A stretch of 14,863 nucleotides of DNA from Hemicentrotus pulcherrimus (GCA_003118195.1 BEXV01005774.1:1-14863); one strand, 5' to 3'; counted from the first letter of the stretch, positions 1 through 9,912 are shown. Notes: generated by a model from the sequence alone, not told the origin. Numbers and translations are program-made.

Positions 1-51
1 CCCTGACCTGCAATGTCAAATGACATAGCGTCCACGGTCCATACTTAATAG

Positions 52-162
52 GGACTTTTAGATTTGCACGAAGACAATAGGTCAATGCTACGACCGACGT
101 CCTCTTAATGCACTGCCTGGAATAGTCGTCACACGTTTCAGTCCACGCAAATCTAAAAGTCC
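52..162. repeat. 111-bp unit with perfect 16-bp inverted ends
   Basis: GGACTTTTAGATTTGC at 52-67 is exactly reverse-complemented at 147-162. The 79 bases between show no coding sense and no further long pairing. No clear target-site duplication is visible. A small non-autonomous DNA element is the likeliest reading. Confidence 0.55.
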
Positions 163-383
163 ATATTGTGTCGCTGTGTGGGGCAAACATCACATACATA
201 AAACACCTTTCTTCAAGATGTCCATACCGACATGGCATTTGTATTATTAATAAGTATATTGGAGGATTCCTCAGGAATATACATGAGATATTTATCATTT
301 ACAAAGTCCTTGAATGTCTATATTGCACATTTAGAAGCATCCACAAGTTAACAAGGGGGAACTAGTGGTTTTCCATCAAAAAA

Positions 384-513
384 AATTATTCATTGCATTT
401 TGCCCCCACCCTCAACATAATAAACTTCTATGTGGGCATGCCTTGAACCATAATGCATGGCCCTACAAAGGATTTTTTCCTGTTGGGGACTGGGGGAAAA
501 TGCAATGAATTAT
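384..513. repeat. 130-bp near-complete imperfect hairpin (MITE-like)
   Basis: The whole unit folds on one centre near 448.5. Outer arm TTATTCATTGCATTTTGCCCC (386-406, one base more than needed on one side) pairs with 492-511, CCCCCACCCTCAACA (402-416) pairs with 481-496, and GGGCATGC (434-441) pairs with GCATGGCCC (455-463). All three pairs share the same coordinate sum, so it is one foldback. A foldback MITE is most likely; a small-RNA hairpin precursor is possible. No transposase is present. Confidence 0.6.
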
Positions 514-514
514 T

Positions 515-1290
515 GAAAATATATTGCATTTTCTTATTTTTGTTTTTGTTTTTGTGGGGGCGTCGACGTACCCTAGCACCCGCTGCGTACAGTCATGATT
601 CATTGGTTAAGCAATGGCTTCGTTACTGTGAGCCCACATGATCAAAACCGTGTCGATGTGCTATATTAGTGCCCTTTTATGAGGCATTAATTCCCATTAC
701 TGTCAGTTATGACGTAAGGGCGTAGGTCCCCTAGTTGATTAGCATAGTAGCACATACATGCTTTAGCAGTCACGCAAAACAAACGCTCCCCAATTGTCAT
801 TCAACAAAATCTGAGAATGTATACTATTATCTAGATCTATCAGGAATAAATCATTTTCAAAATCATTTAATAAATTGGGGTAAAAATAATTATTCCACCA
901 TTATGACCAACAGTGTATATATAATGGTCTATACATATTTTATAATTTCCACGTTGCTCATCGACATCATTCTTCCGATCAAAGATTTTAAAAGCGTTAG
1001 GCATATTATAATGTTAACTTTGCATCCTGTTAGCTTTGCACAGCATTATCGCCAATAAAAGCTATTGGGAATCAGTGGCAACAGCTGCATAACAATATCC
1101 CAAGTTTTTCACAGTGATGCATAAGCACATGCAAATAAACAGAAACCATGAGTGTACCGGACACCCTCATTTTTACGAAAAAACGCCTTTATGACGACAC
1201 AGTTTCCTTTTTTTTCTCAGTCGACCATCTTATATCAAATAATTCGGCCCTTATTTATCAATTTTTCATTATATACATATTTCTTAAGAG
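515..1290. other. Non-coding stretch downstream of plexin-like exon 3
   Basis: If the gene continues left, this is intron. It contains a TTTTTGTTTTTG run near 536-555 and mostly AT-rich unique sequence. I searched the minus strand for a Cys-rich PSI-type exon (C-x-x-C and GWC-like words) and saw none. Open frames here on the plus strand look random in composition. Confidence 0.5.
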
Positions 1291-1296
1291 TCTCAC

Positions 1297-1434
1297 CTTT
1301 GAACCTTGTTCTGAACTTGTAGCGAGGGTGAGCTGCTCTCTTGAGTCATTAAGGAACATCTCTTGTAAGACAGATCCACCTCCAAGAAAGACATCTTCAA
1401 ATACATAGCCAAATGAATTGTTCACTATGTTCAT
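1297..1434 (-). CDS. Plexin-like receptor, coding exon 3 (end of sema domain)
   Basis: A 46-codon exon reading MNIVNNSFGYVFEDVFLGGG, then SVLQEMFLNDSREQLTLATS and SEQGSK. It resembles the last strand region of plexin sema domains, where an acidic Y-x-x-x-x-V stretch is followed by G-S-x-V-L-x-x-M-x-F/L-x-x-D and a hydrophobic strand. The acceptor is the TAAATATAG at 1435-1443 and the donor is AAG followed by GTGAGA at 1296. Both are phase 0 and continue the frame of exon 2 after a 687-bp intron. There is no stop in frame. The next expected exon, carrying the Cys-rich PSI domain, was looked for in 1-1290 on this strand and not found, so it is probably beyond the left edge or this gene is truncated. 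Confidence 0.75.
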
Positions 1435-2121
1435 CTATATTTAGAGAAATCATAAACAAAATATCGTTTGGTGTTTCTCATTTTGTTCCTAAAAAGCAAG
1501 ACCAAATGTTCAAGGTATTAGGGAATAGAACGGTCCGTCAGTGAAAACAGTAATCAAATGAATAAAGTAACATATTTGATATCGTAAACATATACACCTA
1601 GTCATATTTAGTGAAACAAAATTCAAATATCGAATATATATAAAATACTTTTTACATGGCAAAGTAAAATTGGGCAATTTATCAATCAGTACTCACTCGA
1701 AATATATCGATGTTTTATATCTTTTCGTTTACAAAATGTTTTAGAGTGTTTTTGTAATATAAATATAATACAAATCATATATTGTTATGATTATGTTCGT
1801 CATTTTACTGTAAGGCCGAGGTTATTATTTTTATGACAAATCACTCAAGGTAAATTATCTTTTATCATGTTATTCAGTGTTGATATATTATAATAAAGGA
1901 ACTCTCTGAAAGGGCAAATATATTTTGAGAAAAAATATCGGATGGATTACCTAGTTGACGATTTACTACAATTTATCGGATTGATACAGAAAATGTGATA
2001 ATTTTACCAACAAAGAGAGTTGGCAGTACACAATCTTGTCCATTAATTTGTCGTGGCATCGTACACTATGAGCAGGTACATTTATGTTGATGATCTATTT
2101 ACATACACAAACCACACACAC

Positions 2122-2337
2122 CTTATGGATGTATCCCTCTGTATCTCCCATGAATGCCACTGTATGATGTCTCTCTATGGTTGTCACTATGGAGGTGGGT
2201 ATTACATGAGGAACGGTGATAATGGGTGAGGCAGAGAGGGGAACCGTTCCACTGGCATACCGGTAGAGAAGCACCGTTGCACCATCTTCTTTTAAAAAGG
2301 CATCACACTGGACTGAATCTGGTAGTGTGAAGGGATG
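2122..2337 (-). CDS. Plexin-like receptor, coding exon 2 (late sema blades)
   Basis: A 72-codon exon, read from HPFTLPDSVQCDAFLKEDG through TSIVTTIERHHTVAFMGDTE to GYIHK. The block S-I-V-T-T, then H-T-V-A-F-x-G-x-x-x-G, is the classic late-sema sequence of plexins (known from the family). The acceptor is a pyrimidine-containing tract ending GACAG at 2338-2342 and the donor is AAG followed by GTGTGT at 2121. Both borders are phase 0, which matches the phase-0 donor of exon 1 at 3078 and leaves the joined frame open. A second in-frame acceptor, CCAG just before the TGT codon for residue 11, would shorten the exon by ten codons; I prefer the first because its tract is more T-rich. The intron to exon 1 is about 740 bp and contains a decayed duplicate of this exon. 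Confidence 0.82.
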
Positions 2338-2375
2338 CTGTCATGACAGAAAATATAAGAACGGACGTATCACAT

Positions 2376-2500
2376 TTGACGAGTACCACTGCCTGACGTC
2401 TCTCTGTGTGGTAAACATGATGGTTATAACACTCTGTATTACATGAAGAATGGTGAAGATGGGCGTGGCAAAGATACATACCGTACAACTGCCATTGTCG
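2376..2500 (-). pseudogene. Decayed duplicate of plexin-like exon 2 inside the intron
   Basis: In one frame the minus strand reads TPIFTILHVIQSVITIMFTT then QRDVRQW, which aligns with SPIITVPHVIPTSIVTTIER then HHTVAF of the real exon at 2122-2337. Nucleotide identity is clear over about 90 bases, for example a shared GTATTACATGA on the plus strand at 2437-2447 and GACGTCTCTCTGT against GATGTCTCTCTAT. The TVAF core is lost and no GT donor sits at the equivalent end, so it is unlikely to be spliced. It lies between coding exons 1 and 2 of the intact gene. Confidence 0.65.
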
Positions 2501-3077
2501 TTAAAGGTGTGATTGGCACCAAACCAAATCAAACAGAATATAGCGGATTGAACGCTGGTGGATACAGGCAGAGAAGAACGCCTTTAAGCTCTTTTAAGCT
2601 CGTATTCGTTTTGCTAAATATTATAAATTCCATGTTCGTTTCCTCACTTTATCTGTTTGTTGCTTGTTATTAAAAATTATGTTAGTTTTGGGGTCAAAGT
2701 AATAAAGGCCCGAGACATTTTGCCCTTTTCAACCCTTCAGTTTATCAATTTGTTTCATCTACCTGCTTTTTCTTTCTATTGATAATGTTCTGTTTTAGTA
2801 AAAAAAAAAAAATATGTATGATATGTTTTTTTTAAAGAAAATATAGATTGAAATGAAATGAACTGCAAACCAAATTAACTGAGAAAATATCCCTAATATT
2901 TGTTTTCCTAAAATAGTTTAACTATTTGGTAAATATTCTTTTTATAGTTATTTTAAGACCATTACACATAATACATTGGAAACATCCAAGGTACACATTG
3001 CAGAGAAAAAAAACTAAGAGAGATTTCATTCAACAACAACAAATCATAATCATAATCGTCATATCACAATAGCTTAC

Positions 3078-4085
3078 CGAAAAGCACATGGTGTCATCAA
3101 AGTAACTATTGGTTGTGCCAGTGCTATTTCCTTGAATACATCCTAAGACAGCATCGTCAAAGCTCTGCTGAACAATGCTCATTTTATAGACACAGAGGAA
3201 AGATGAACTCTCATTCGAAAATACAGTATATAATAAGGCATCAGTACTGTCCATATTCAGTGAGTCAGCTAGCTGCGATCCTGCTTGTCCGATATGAGCA
3301 GACTGGATCATATTGTGAGATCCACACTTCAGCTCTATTTCTGTGTATGAATCGAATCTGTTATCTAGTGAATTACGACACAGACGTCCCAAGTACACAT
3401 TGTTTTCTCTAAATATGAAATAGTACATATAATCCTTGTAGGCAATCAGATGTTTGAATAAACTCGCAATTTTAAATTGTTCTTTCGGTATTCCTTGCTT
3501 TAAGTCGAGGTCTAAAATATTGCGCTTTGCAATTACAGGAATTGTGATTCGACTGACCCCTGTGAATAGGTAAAGGTTTGCATTTGGAGTATCCTCACCA
3601 TTCATTACGAGGTCAGCACCCAGAACAACATCTCCAACAGTAGGAACATCATATGTTGTCACAACTGACTGACCATTGGTTGAATCATGCCTCATTACAT
3701 CATGTGATATATTAGTCAAACTCCTTGTCTCACAATAACCGTCACAGCCTCCACAAGTGATTAGAGTGCTCTTCTGAGCAGTTGTCACCACAATGAGAAG
3801 TTTATTATCATTAACATTCCCTGCATCCAGATCAGTACACTTTCCAGTATTCACAGTATGTTTCAGATTTAGGTCTGAGTCGAGTTGGTAGAGCCTCTCC
3901 CGTGCTCCAATATAGGCATCTCCAGTGACGTTGTTGATGGCGATGTGGTTGAATGGTAGGGTGGAGTCAGGAGGGGTAAAGGATGATACCAGGTAGGAGG
4001 AGAGAGGAGCTGATTTGATGGACCGAGTCTGGCATGATATGAGGACCAGAAAGAGCAGCAACTCGCTCATCTTTTTCCGATCCAT
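3078..4085 (-). CDS. Plexin-like receptor, coding exon 1 (signal peptide and most of sema domain)
   Basis: Encodes the N-terminal 336 residues of a plexin-type cell-surface receptor; plexins bind semaphorins through an extracellular sema beta-propeller and signal through a cytoplasmic GAP domain, which is not in this window. Residues 1-8 are polar (MDRKKMSE), followed by a hydrophobic signal-peptide core LLLFLVLISC and a likely cleavage near residues 25-27. The sema fold starts at about residue 44 (LPFNHIAI, then YIGARERLYQL at 58-68). Plexin-style landmarks follow: NDNKLLIVV (92-100), a Cys cluster CGGCDGYCETRSLTNIS (111-127), YLGRLCRNSLDNRFDSY (231-247), ELKC (251-254) and LLYTVFSNESSSFLCVYKM (284-302). 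N-glycosylation sequons are at N52, N125, N291 and N320. The frame runs 15 codons beyond the exon to a stop, but a GTAAGC donor directly follows 3078 (phase 0), so the exon should end there. The ATG at 4085 is chosen because it precedes the signal peptide and its counterpart is preserved in the upstream copy. Family is confident; plexin subclass is not. Confidence 0.88.
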
Positions 4086-4125
4086 GCCTGTAGAGACTTC
4101 CAGAACTGCAGGATGTTATGTCAAT
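4086..4125 (-). other. 5' UTR part of plexin-like coding exon 1
   Basis: Forty bases between a splice acceptor (TTTTTACAG ending at 4126) and the ATG at 4085. The acceptor and the first bases ATTGACATA are identical in the upstream duplicated copy, where the same word begins at 5778. That shared border between diverged copies is the main support for an intron in the 5' UTR. Confidence 0.68.
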
Positions 4126-4686
4126 CTGTAAAAACCATAATAAGAAACTGTAACAAATACATATATTTGTACACAATAATAATATTGATTTTTTTTTTTT
4201 TTCAAACCAGGGAAGTTTCATCAGATTCAGTGCTCTTGTTCTTATTGCACTGCTATTAGTATTATCCGGGTGTAGAGTGGCAAACGTGAATAAATGTATT
4301 GTACTTGTGCTCACAATTGAATGGATACTAACCATAATTAATGTATTACTTATGTCCAATGAATTATCCATGAGGTGCTGATTTTTACAAATTACATATC
4401 GATGAATAAACATCAGCACATGCCAGGAACCTTGATTAAACTCCCCCTGAAATAATATGTCACTTTTAAATGGGCTCTCACTTACATGACAGCTCTTCGA
4501 TCATATTTGAACACCCTCTACATTCTAGAAATAAATTAACATCACAAAATGAAAAAATGTCCAGGCATGTATTTCATTTATTCATATCTAATAAGAAATG
4601 GTTAATATAGTGAATGTTTAATCTTGCCAAATAAAAAATGAAAATTGTTTAATAACTAAATATCTAAATGTGCATATAATACTCAC

Positions 4687-4730
4687 CCTTAGTCCTGGTT
4701 TCAACAGATGGCAGAGATCAAGCAAAATCA
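4687..4730 (-). other. Predicted non-coding first exon (5' UTR) of plexin-like gene
   Basis: Ends in CTAAGG followed by a strong donor GTGAGT (4681-4686). The donor and about 60 bases on its exon side are conserved in the second copy (donor at 6581-6586), as expected for a transcribed leader exon. The 561-bp intron then runs to the acceptor at 4126-4127. The 5' limit is a guess, about 30 bases downstream of a TATAAAA on this strand at 4758-4764. No coding potential is assigned to the exon. Confidence 0.55.
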
Positions 4731-4739
4731 GTAATTCTC

Positions 4740-4960
4740 ACCGGGCAGGTGATGCTGTTTTATAAAATGTCGGTCTGAAAACTGAATATGCTTCGATTAA
4801 AAGCACTACTTCCTCTTTTAGAATGTACCATTTATTTACAGAATATGTTTTACCATAACTATTTTCTAATGTTTACAGGAGCAATATACAGAATAGGAAT
4901 AACCATTTTAATTTTTTTCTGGTCATTTATTTTTGGGATAAAGTATATTTTATGTGCCTT
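4740..4960 (-). promoter_or_regulatory. Putative promoter region of plexin-like gene
   Basis: This stretch upstream of the leader exon aligns by eye with 6640-6850 upstream of the second copy. The shared core on the minus strand is AGAGGAAGTAGTG (GGAAGT, an ETS-type core word) followed within about 15-20 bases by TCGAAGCAT and a CAGTTT word. A TATAAAA lies at 4764-4758 in this copy. Conservation could simply be shared descent from the duplication, so function is inferred, not shown. Confidence 0.4.
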
Positions 4961-5059
4961 AAAGTATAGTAATATATTTAGAAAATGTGAAATTTGATAA
5001 AAATTGAAACATGTTTCTTATTTTTTCCCCATACAATAATGGTATGAGCCCCCATTCCA

Positions 5060-5778
5060 AAAATAGATCATAGTTTGTGTATTGCGACACAGGCGTCCCA
5101 AATAGAGGGTGTCTGCCCTAGACATGAAATAACAGAGATTGTATTTGTAATGTTGGTATGTGTTTGTTGGCTAGCGCTATCAGGTTGGGAAATGATTTGT
5201 CCTTCACTCAGAGTTTAAAAAGTTGTGCTTTAACATAAAATCATCCCCCTCCCCCATTGACGCCTATGAATATGACAAGCCTGAGTTTTGGGGATACCCT
5301 CAAACCATTTACAAAGTCAGCTCCCACAATAACAGTGGGAATGTATTATGTTGCCATGAAAAGGAAATAGTTCCCTGTACATCATAATTAGCCAAGCTCC
5401 TTTTCTTACAGAAACTGAATTAGCCCTACAAGTGATGGACGTGTCCTTGAGTTCATTTTCACTTAATTTCTCTCCATTTGGATCAGAACACTTCCAGTAT
5501 TCATGGTAGGTTTAAGATTTTGTTCCAAGTCGAGTAGGCAGAGCCTCTCTCTTGCTCCAATATAGGTATCTCCATTGATGTTGATGGCGATGTGGTTGAA
5601 TGGTAGGGTGAAGTCAGAGTCAGGACGGGTAAAGGATGATACCAGGTAGGAGGAGAGAGGAGCAGATTTGATGGAATGAGTCTGGCATGATATGAGGATC
5701 AGAAAGAGCAGAAGCTTTCCCATCTTTTCCCAAGCCATGCCTGAAGAGATTTCCAGCACTGCAGGCTTCTATGTCAAT
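5060..5778 (-). pseudogene. Decayed second copy of plexin-like coding exon 1
   Basis: A degraded paralogue of the exon at 3078-4085. It begins at the conserved acceptor (AG then ATTGACATA at 5778). A start codon at 5738 opens MAWEKMGKLLLFLILISC, followed by APLSSYLVSSFTRPDSDFTL and GDTYIGARERL, nearly matching the intact copy. Just after the NTG triplet (near 5488-5495) a single-base loss shifts the frame and the reading ends at 5463. In shifted frames homology continues: PTVIVGADFVNG around 5300-5340, preceded by a stop at 5346-5348, then YKYNLCYFMSRADTLYLGRL with CRN around 5085-5150. Homology fades near 5060, so the 3' half of the exon and all later exons are missing. Relative to the intact copy it also has a two-codon insertion (DF). 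Non-functional as a full receptor; a short secreted peptide of about 90 residues could in principle still be made. Confidence 0.82.
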
Positions 5779-5862
5779 CTTATCTGAGAAAAGAATGCAT
5801 ATAATTTATGAAATTAATGAATTTGTTTACCATTGAAAGTCTTATTATCAATGCTGTTCTTC

Positions 5863-5905
5863 CAAGCCATACCTGTAGAGACTTCCAGCACTATATACAA
5901 AATCT
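5863..5905 (-). pseudogene. Third fragment of plexin-like start region
   Basis: About 40 bases matching the segment around the start codons at 4085 and 5738: on the minus strand a TGCTGGAAGTCTCTACAGG word, then TATGGCTTGG. It lies inside the 5' intron of the pseudogene. Homology ends within a few codons on one side and near a TAAACAG acceptor-like word on the other. It is a scrap of a third copy, evidence of more than one duplication round. Confidence 0.6.
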
Positions 5906-6586
5906 GTTTAAAAAATAACATGAAAAAGTTAAGAATATAATTTGATATAATAAAGATAAGCATCAATTGGTTTACCCAGGGGGTGTTGCATCGGTGCTGT
6001 TCTTTCTGAGGACCCTGATGTTATTATCACTTCACCAATTGTCAGGTACCCAATTACACGGGTGTAGATTTGAAAAAGTGGAATTGATGTCTATCCAAAT
6101 TACGTCAGCTCTTAGATTGATAGTGAAGGACATGCAAACGATAGATACTGTTCACACAACGGCAGAAGGTTTACACTATAAACCATATGAATGAAAGAAT
6201 TATGCGTTATGTATTATGCATGAGGTGTTGTTTCTTTCCTGTATATAGATGAGTAATGATTAGCACATGATATAACCTTGACAAAAAGAACATTATTATG
6301 ATTACATTCCAAACAACATACTATGTTACGTTCGAAAAGGGCTGTCATCTTATATGACACCTCTTCAGCCAAAGTTTAACCCCTTCAAATACCAAAAAAA
6401 AAACTTGGTAATGATGATGATACTCATGTATCATTGAGATTAAAAAATCAATTCTTTTTAACCCGGGGCATATATTTACTAATCTAACCAGAAATGGTTT
6501 GAATAAAACGGCATCTTTGTCGTTTGCCAAAAATAGTCAAAAGTCATTTCATAATCGAAGTATGTGAATGGTGATTCAATACTCAC

Positions 6587-6640
6587 CCTTAATCTGGGTT
6601 TCAACAGAAGGCAGAGGTCAAGCTGAATCAGTAATTCTCA
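6587..6640 (-). pseudogene. Leader-exon copy belonging to the plexin-like pseudogene
   Basis: Matches the leader exon at 4687-4730, including the donor GTGAGT at 6581-6586 and the words CTGTTGAAACC (one change) and GAATTACTGATT. The implied intron to the acceptor at 5779-5780 is about 808 bp. The TATAAAA seen in the intact copy is replaced here by a non-TATA sequence around 6655-6670, so this promoter may be dead. The 5' end is not defined. Confidence 0.55.
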
Positions 6641-6849
6641 ATAATCTAGTAATGATGTCTTACAATATGGCGGCGAGAAACTGAACATGCTTCGATTGAA
6701 TTAACACTACTTCCTCTTTAAGAATGAACCATTTCTTTACAAAAAAGTGTTTCTATCATTTTTATCTTTAATTACTACAGGATTAATATTCAATATTTCA
6801 ATAAGCATCCCTATCCTTGTGTTCGTTTGATTGTGTGATAAATTATGTC

Positions 6850-9595
6850 CATATGCAGAAATGATAGGCGAGTATTNAAAAAAAACGCACAAAGATTTTT
6901 CTGGCAGTTATGATCGTTCTATAATAACTTTTCGAACTGTAAGGGATTAGAAAATTCACTGTGACCTATAGAGGGCGGAGTGCTGACACAAGCCGACACT
7001 CTTTGCTTGTGCCTCGAACTCGGTCTACTTTTATGTTTAGTAAATATTGATACTGTTATGCTAAATATTCCTTGTTGATGTAGCCGGCGGTGTAGCTATT
7101 TCAGACAAAATCCAACCTTAGTAATTGGCCTAAGCTGTTTTTCATTGAAGTAGAAAATACTACATGTTTGCGAATTTTATGAAGGCAATTTTATCAGCGG
7201 GTTGTCATGGACAACACACCTGTTTGTCATTTTAACAAAATATGTCTATTTTATTTTTTAAGTAACTCCCTCCTTGGGGCACTACTCAAACTATATTATG
7301 GATAGCATATCATCATTGGTTCTTTACAACAAATTACTGAGTTAAACATCTTGGTCATTAACTTAAGTCATTATGTGTGTTTGAATAAATAGGAAAGTGG
7401 TATGACACTACGTCACAATGAGTTTGTAGTGACCAAACTCGTTTTTTACAAATCTTTTCAAACTTTGTTTTGTTTTTTTGTTTTTTTCATTTTAGCACCG
7501 TACCACATATTGGGTGTGTCTAATTCAAACATACGTGTCAGACCCGAAGCCTAATAACTTTAATGGTCACGTGGGTCTAACGTTGAACGTCAAAGTAGTC
7601 CCTTGATTATTTATCTATAAATTGTTTTAGGTAAATTTAAATGTACCATAATGGAATTATGATATTTTCTCATATATGCTTTATTGTTCTTTTTCTAAAA
7701 ATTAATATTATGCTTAGTCCAGAAGGATGTGCATCCATGCTCGAAAAGTAGTCCTTCTAGACGTGCGCTATGTCAGGCAAGGCGCTGATGGGCATTTCAT
7801 ATAACGGACATTCGTCAACTTGTTTTAAGCGAAGCCGGTAGTACGTTTCACTTTACATCATCCGACACGCTTAGGTTAAGCCGTCGATGTACTAGCCTGT
7901 TTGTGTTGCACCATTTATACAGGTATGTAGAGATAATTGAACATATTTTATGATTATTGAGTTTTACTTTGCTACCAGTGTTCATGATGTCGTAATATAC
8001 GAGTCGGTTCATTAATTGTATATTATGTAATGAGATGTTTTATTCACTGTACTATAGAAACGAACCGGAGGAATGTTAAATGTATTCTTCTGTTATTTAC
8101 GGGATTGATGAGTAGTCTGTAAGTATCAGACTCGGTTTATATAGATAATGCGAATTTTACAGCAAATACTGATTGAGATGTGAAAGTCCATATTGTATAA
8201 TTGATATTTCATTTGTTTCATACTTTAGCCGCTGAGGTGTAAGGCGCCTTTTATATACACACCACGCTACAAATCTAGGCTACAACAGACAATGACGTAT
8301 TATTTCCCTTAGTCTATATATGGTGAGTTGCGTAGGAATATTTATGTTATGTATTCAATAATATTGATCGGAGTCATAATTATTTGATATCTTTACAGGT
8401 TTTTACAGATAATATTGAATACTATGTATCGATTTCTTGGTTAATTGCATGTCAATGTATATGAACTGAACTTATGAAAACTGCATTTGTTAACATAAAT
8501 CTGATCACAATCAATAATGATGACTTGCATGATTTAATTATGTGATTATTATACTTTCTGATGATTTTGTTTTATCTTCTGTACAGTTCAGGGGTTTCCG
8601 TTTTTTATTCATGAAAAAAGGAATAAACATTGAACTTCACCACGGCGTCCCATACTCTTAATTTTTGCTGGCTATGATTTAAACGGTGGAACACGCGTCC
8701 AACAAGTTTAACGAGTCGGCCAATTTGAAGTGCCCGTATGTACCTGTATAGTAAATACAATATTCAAAATTCGTAACTTTTTAAAAATCTGTTGTCCCAT
8801 TTCATTAAAACTCTAGCCAGTGTACATCTTGACTGTTTTTCTTACTTTTAAATTACTTGTCTATTAAGGTTGGATTTTCCTTTAAGAGTGAATCATAGTT
8901 CATTCCATCATTCAGCAACTATCGTAATTTTTGGAATTACTTTTGACGTATTGAGTTCCCCATGTACAGCAAACCATAAAGATTTGTCTCTTTATATAAA
9001 AGGAATATTGTCTTCATAGAAAATACACATGTATTTTTCTGCTTACCTTTTAGAGTAGCTGTGTATTTGGGTTGGTTTTCCCTTTAATGTTAGATTTCCT
9101 ATAAATATACTCTGTATGGCATTGGAAAAGATAACAGGAATCAATACACCGATGAATAGGTATAGAAAACTATGTCATAGATGACTGGATACATAATTAT
9201 AGGCACGATCCGACGTCAAGTGCCTTTATCGTGAGAAAAAACTTGCGATTCTGACGTCGTTATTTAATTCATGTGACCCTTTTGACCGTTAAGTGGCTAG
9301 TATTGTTTCCTCTCCCTGTGATCATACATGTGAGTCTTTAATTTTGTACAGCCACCAGTTTCAAGGGTGGTTTATACTATGCGTAAATGATATCTATATT
9401 TACATGTATTGCTCTTCATCTAGGTTTTGTTAGAGAAAAAAAGAAATCATCTGCCCCCTCCCCCTCGAGATCAAAAAAGGAAGTTATATTAAATCCTCTA
9501 AAGGTTTCTGTTTCTGTTTTTGTTTCAAGTGTAATGAAATAATTCAGATTATTGATTTTAAACCATTAATAATAGTCGAGCCACCAATGTTTCCT
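6850..9595. other. Gene-free AT-rich stretch
   Basis: No open frame with protein-like composition and no recognisable RNA gene was found. A single ambiguous base (n) at 6877 precedes an A-run. Small palindromes occur, such as GAGTTTG/CAAACTC at 7420-7440 and a GTATTCAATA/TATTGAATAC pair near 8347-8427, all within what AT-rich DNA gives by chance. Two short similar words (AAGGTTGGATTTTCCTTTAA near 8867 and GGTTGGTTTTCCCTTTAATG near 9070) hint at an old repeat pair. Confidence 0.5.
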
Positions 9596-9713
9596 CTTAT
9601 TTTCTATTATTTTTTCTCACCAGTTCCTCAAATCCTAGGCATATCTGTCTCTCCTTCTCTTCCGAAAGGGATATAGGCATGCACTTTACACATATTGCTT
9701 CGTTTTTTTTCCG

Positions 9714-9912
9714 CTCTCTCTCTCTCTCAAACTTTCCCTGTCTCTCTACATATATATGTGTATATCTTTTCCCCTCCTTTCTCCCTCTCTTTTCGTTCCT
9801 TTGTCTATCTCTCTCTCTCTCTCGCTGTCTCTTTCTCTGTCTATCTCTCATGTCTTTCTCCCTCTATCTCTCTCATGTCTCTCCCTCTCTTCCATTTCTC
9901 TCTGTCACTGTT
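9714..9912. repeat. CT-rich microsatellite
   Basis: Runs of CTCTCT interrupted by TGT, CCC and TAT over about 200 bases. The overlapping open frames on both strands (Ser/Leu-rich forward, Arg/Glu-rich reverse) are products of this composition and are not genes. Confidence 0.9.

Noticed and set aside
1148..1408. Plus-strand 86-codon open frame
   Set aside because: Antisense to exon 3; its second half is the mirror of the sema coding sequence.
3030..3077. Last 15 codons of the open frame after exon 1
   Set aside because: They follow a GTAAGC donor and read as low-complexity (Met/Ile/Cys-rich); they are intron.
3113..3412. Plus-strand 99-codon open frame
   Set aside because: Antisense shadow of the plexin-like exon.
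3967..4419. Minus-strand 150-codon open frame
   Set aside because: Overlaps exon 1 in a different frame, includes a Lys run from a poly-T and crosses the mapped 5' UTR intron border.
6877..6877. Ambiguous base n before an A-run
   Set aside because: A sequencing ambiguity at a homopolymer, not biology.
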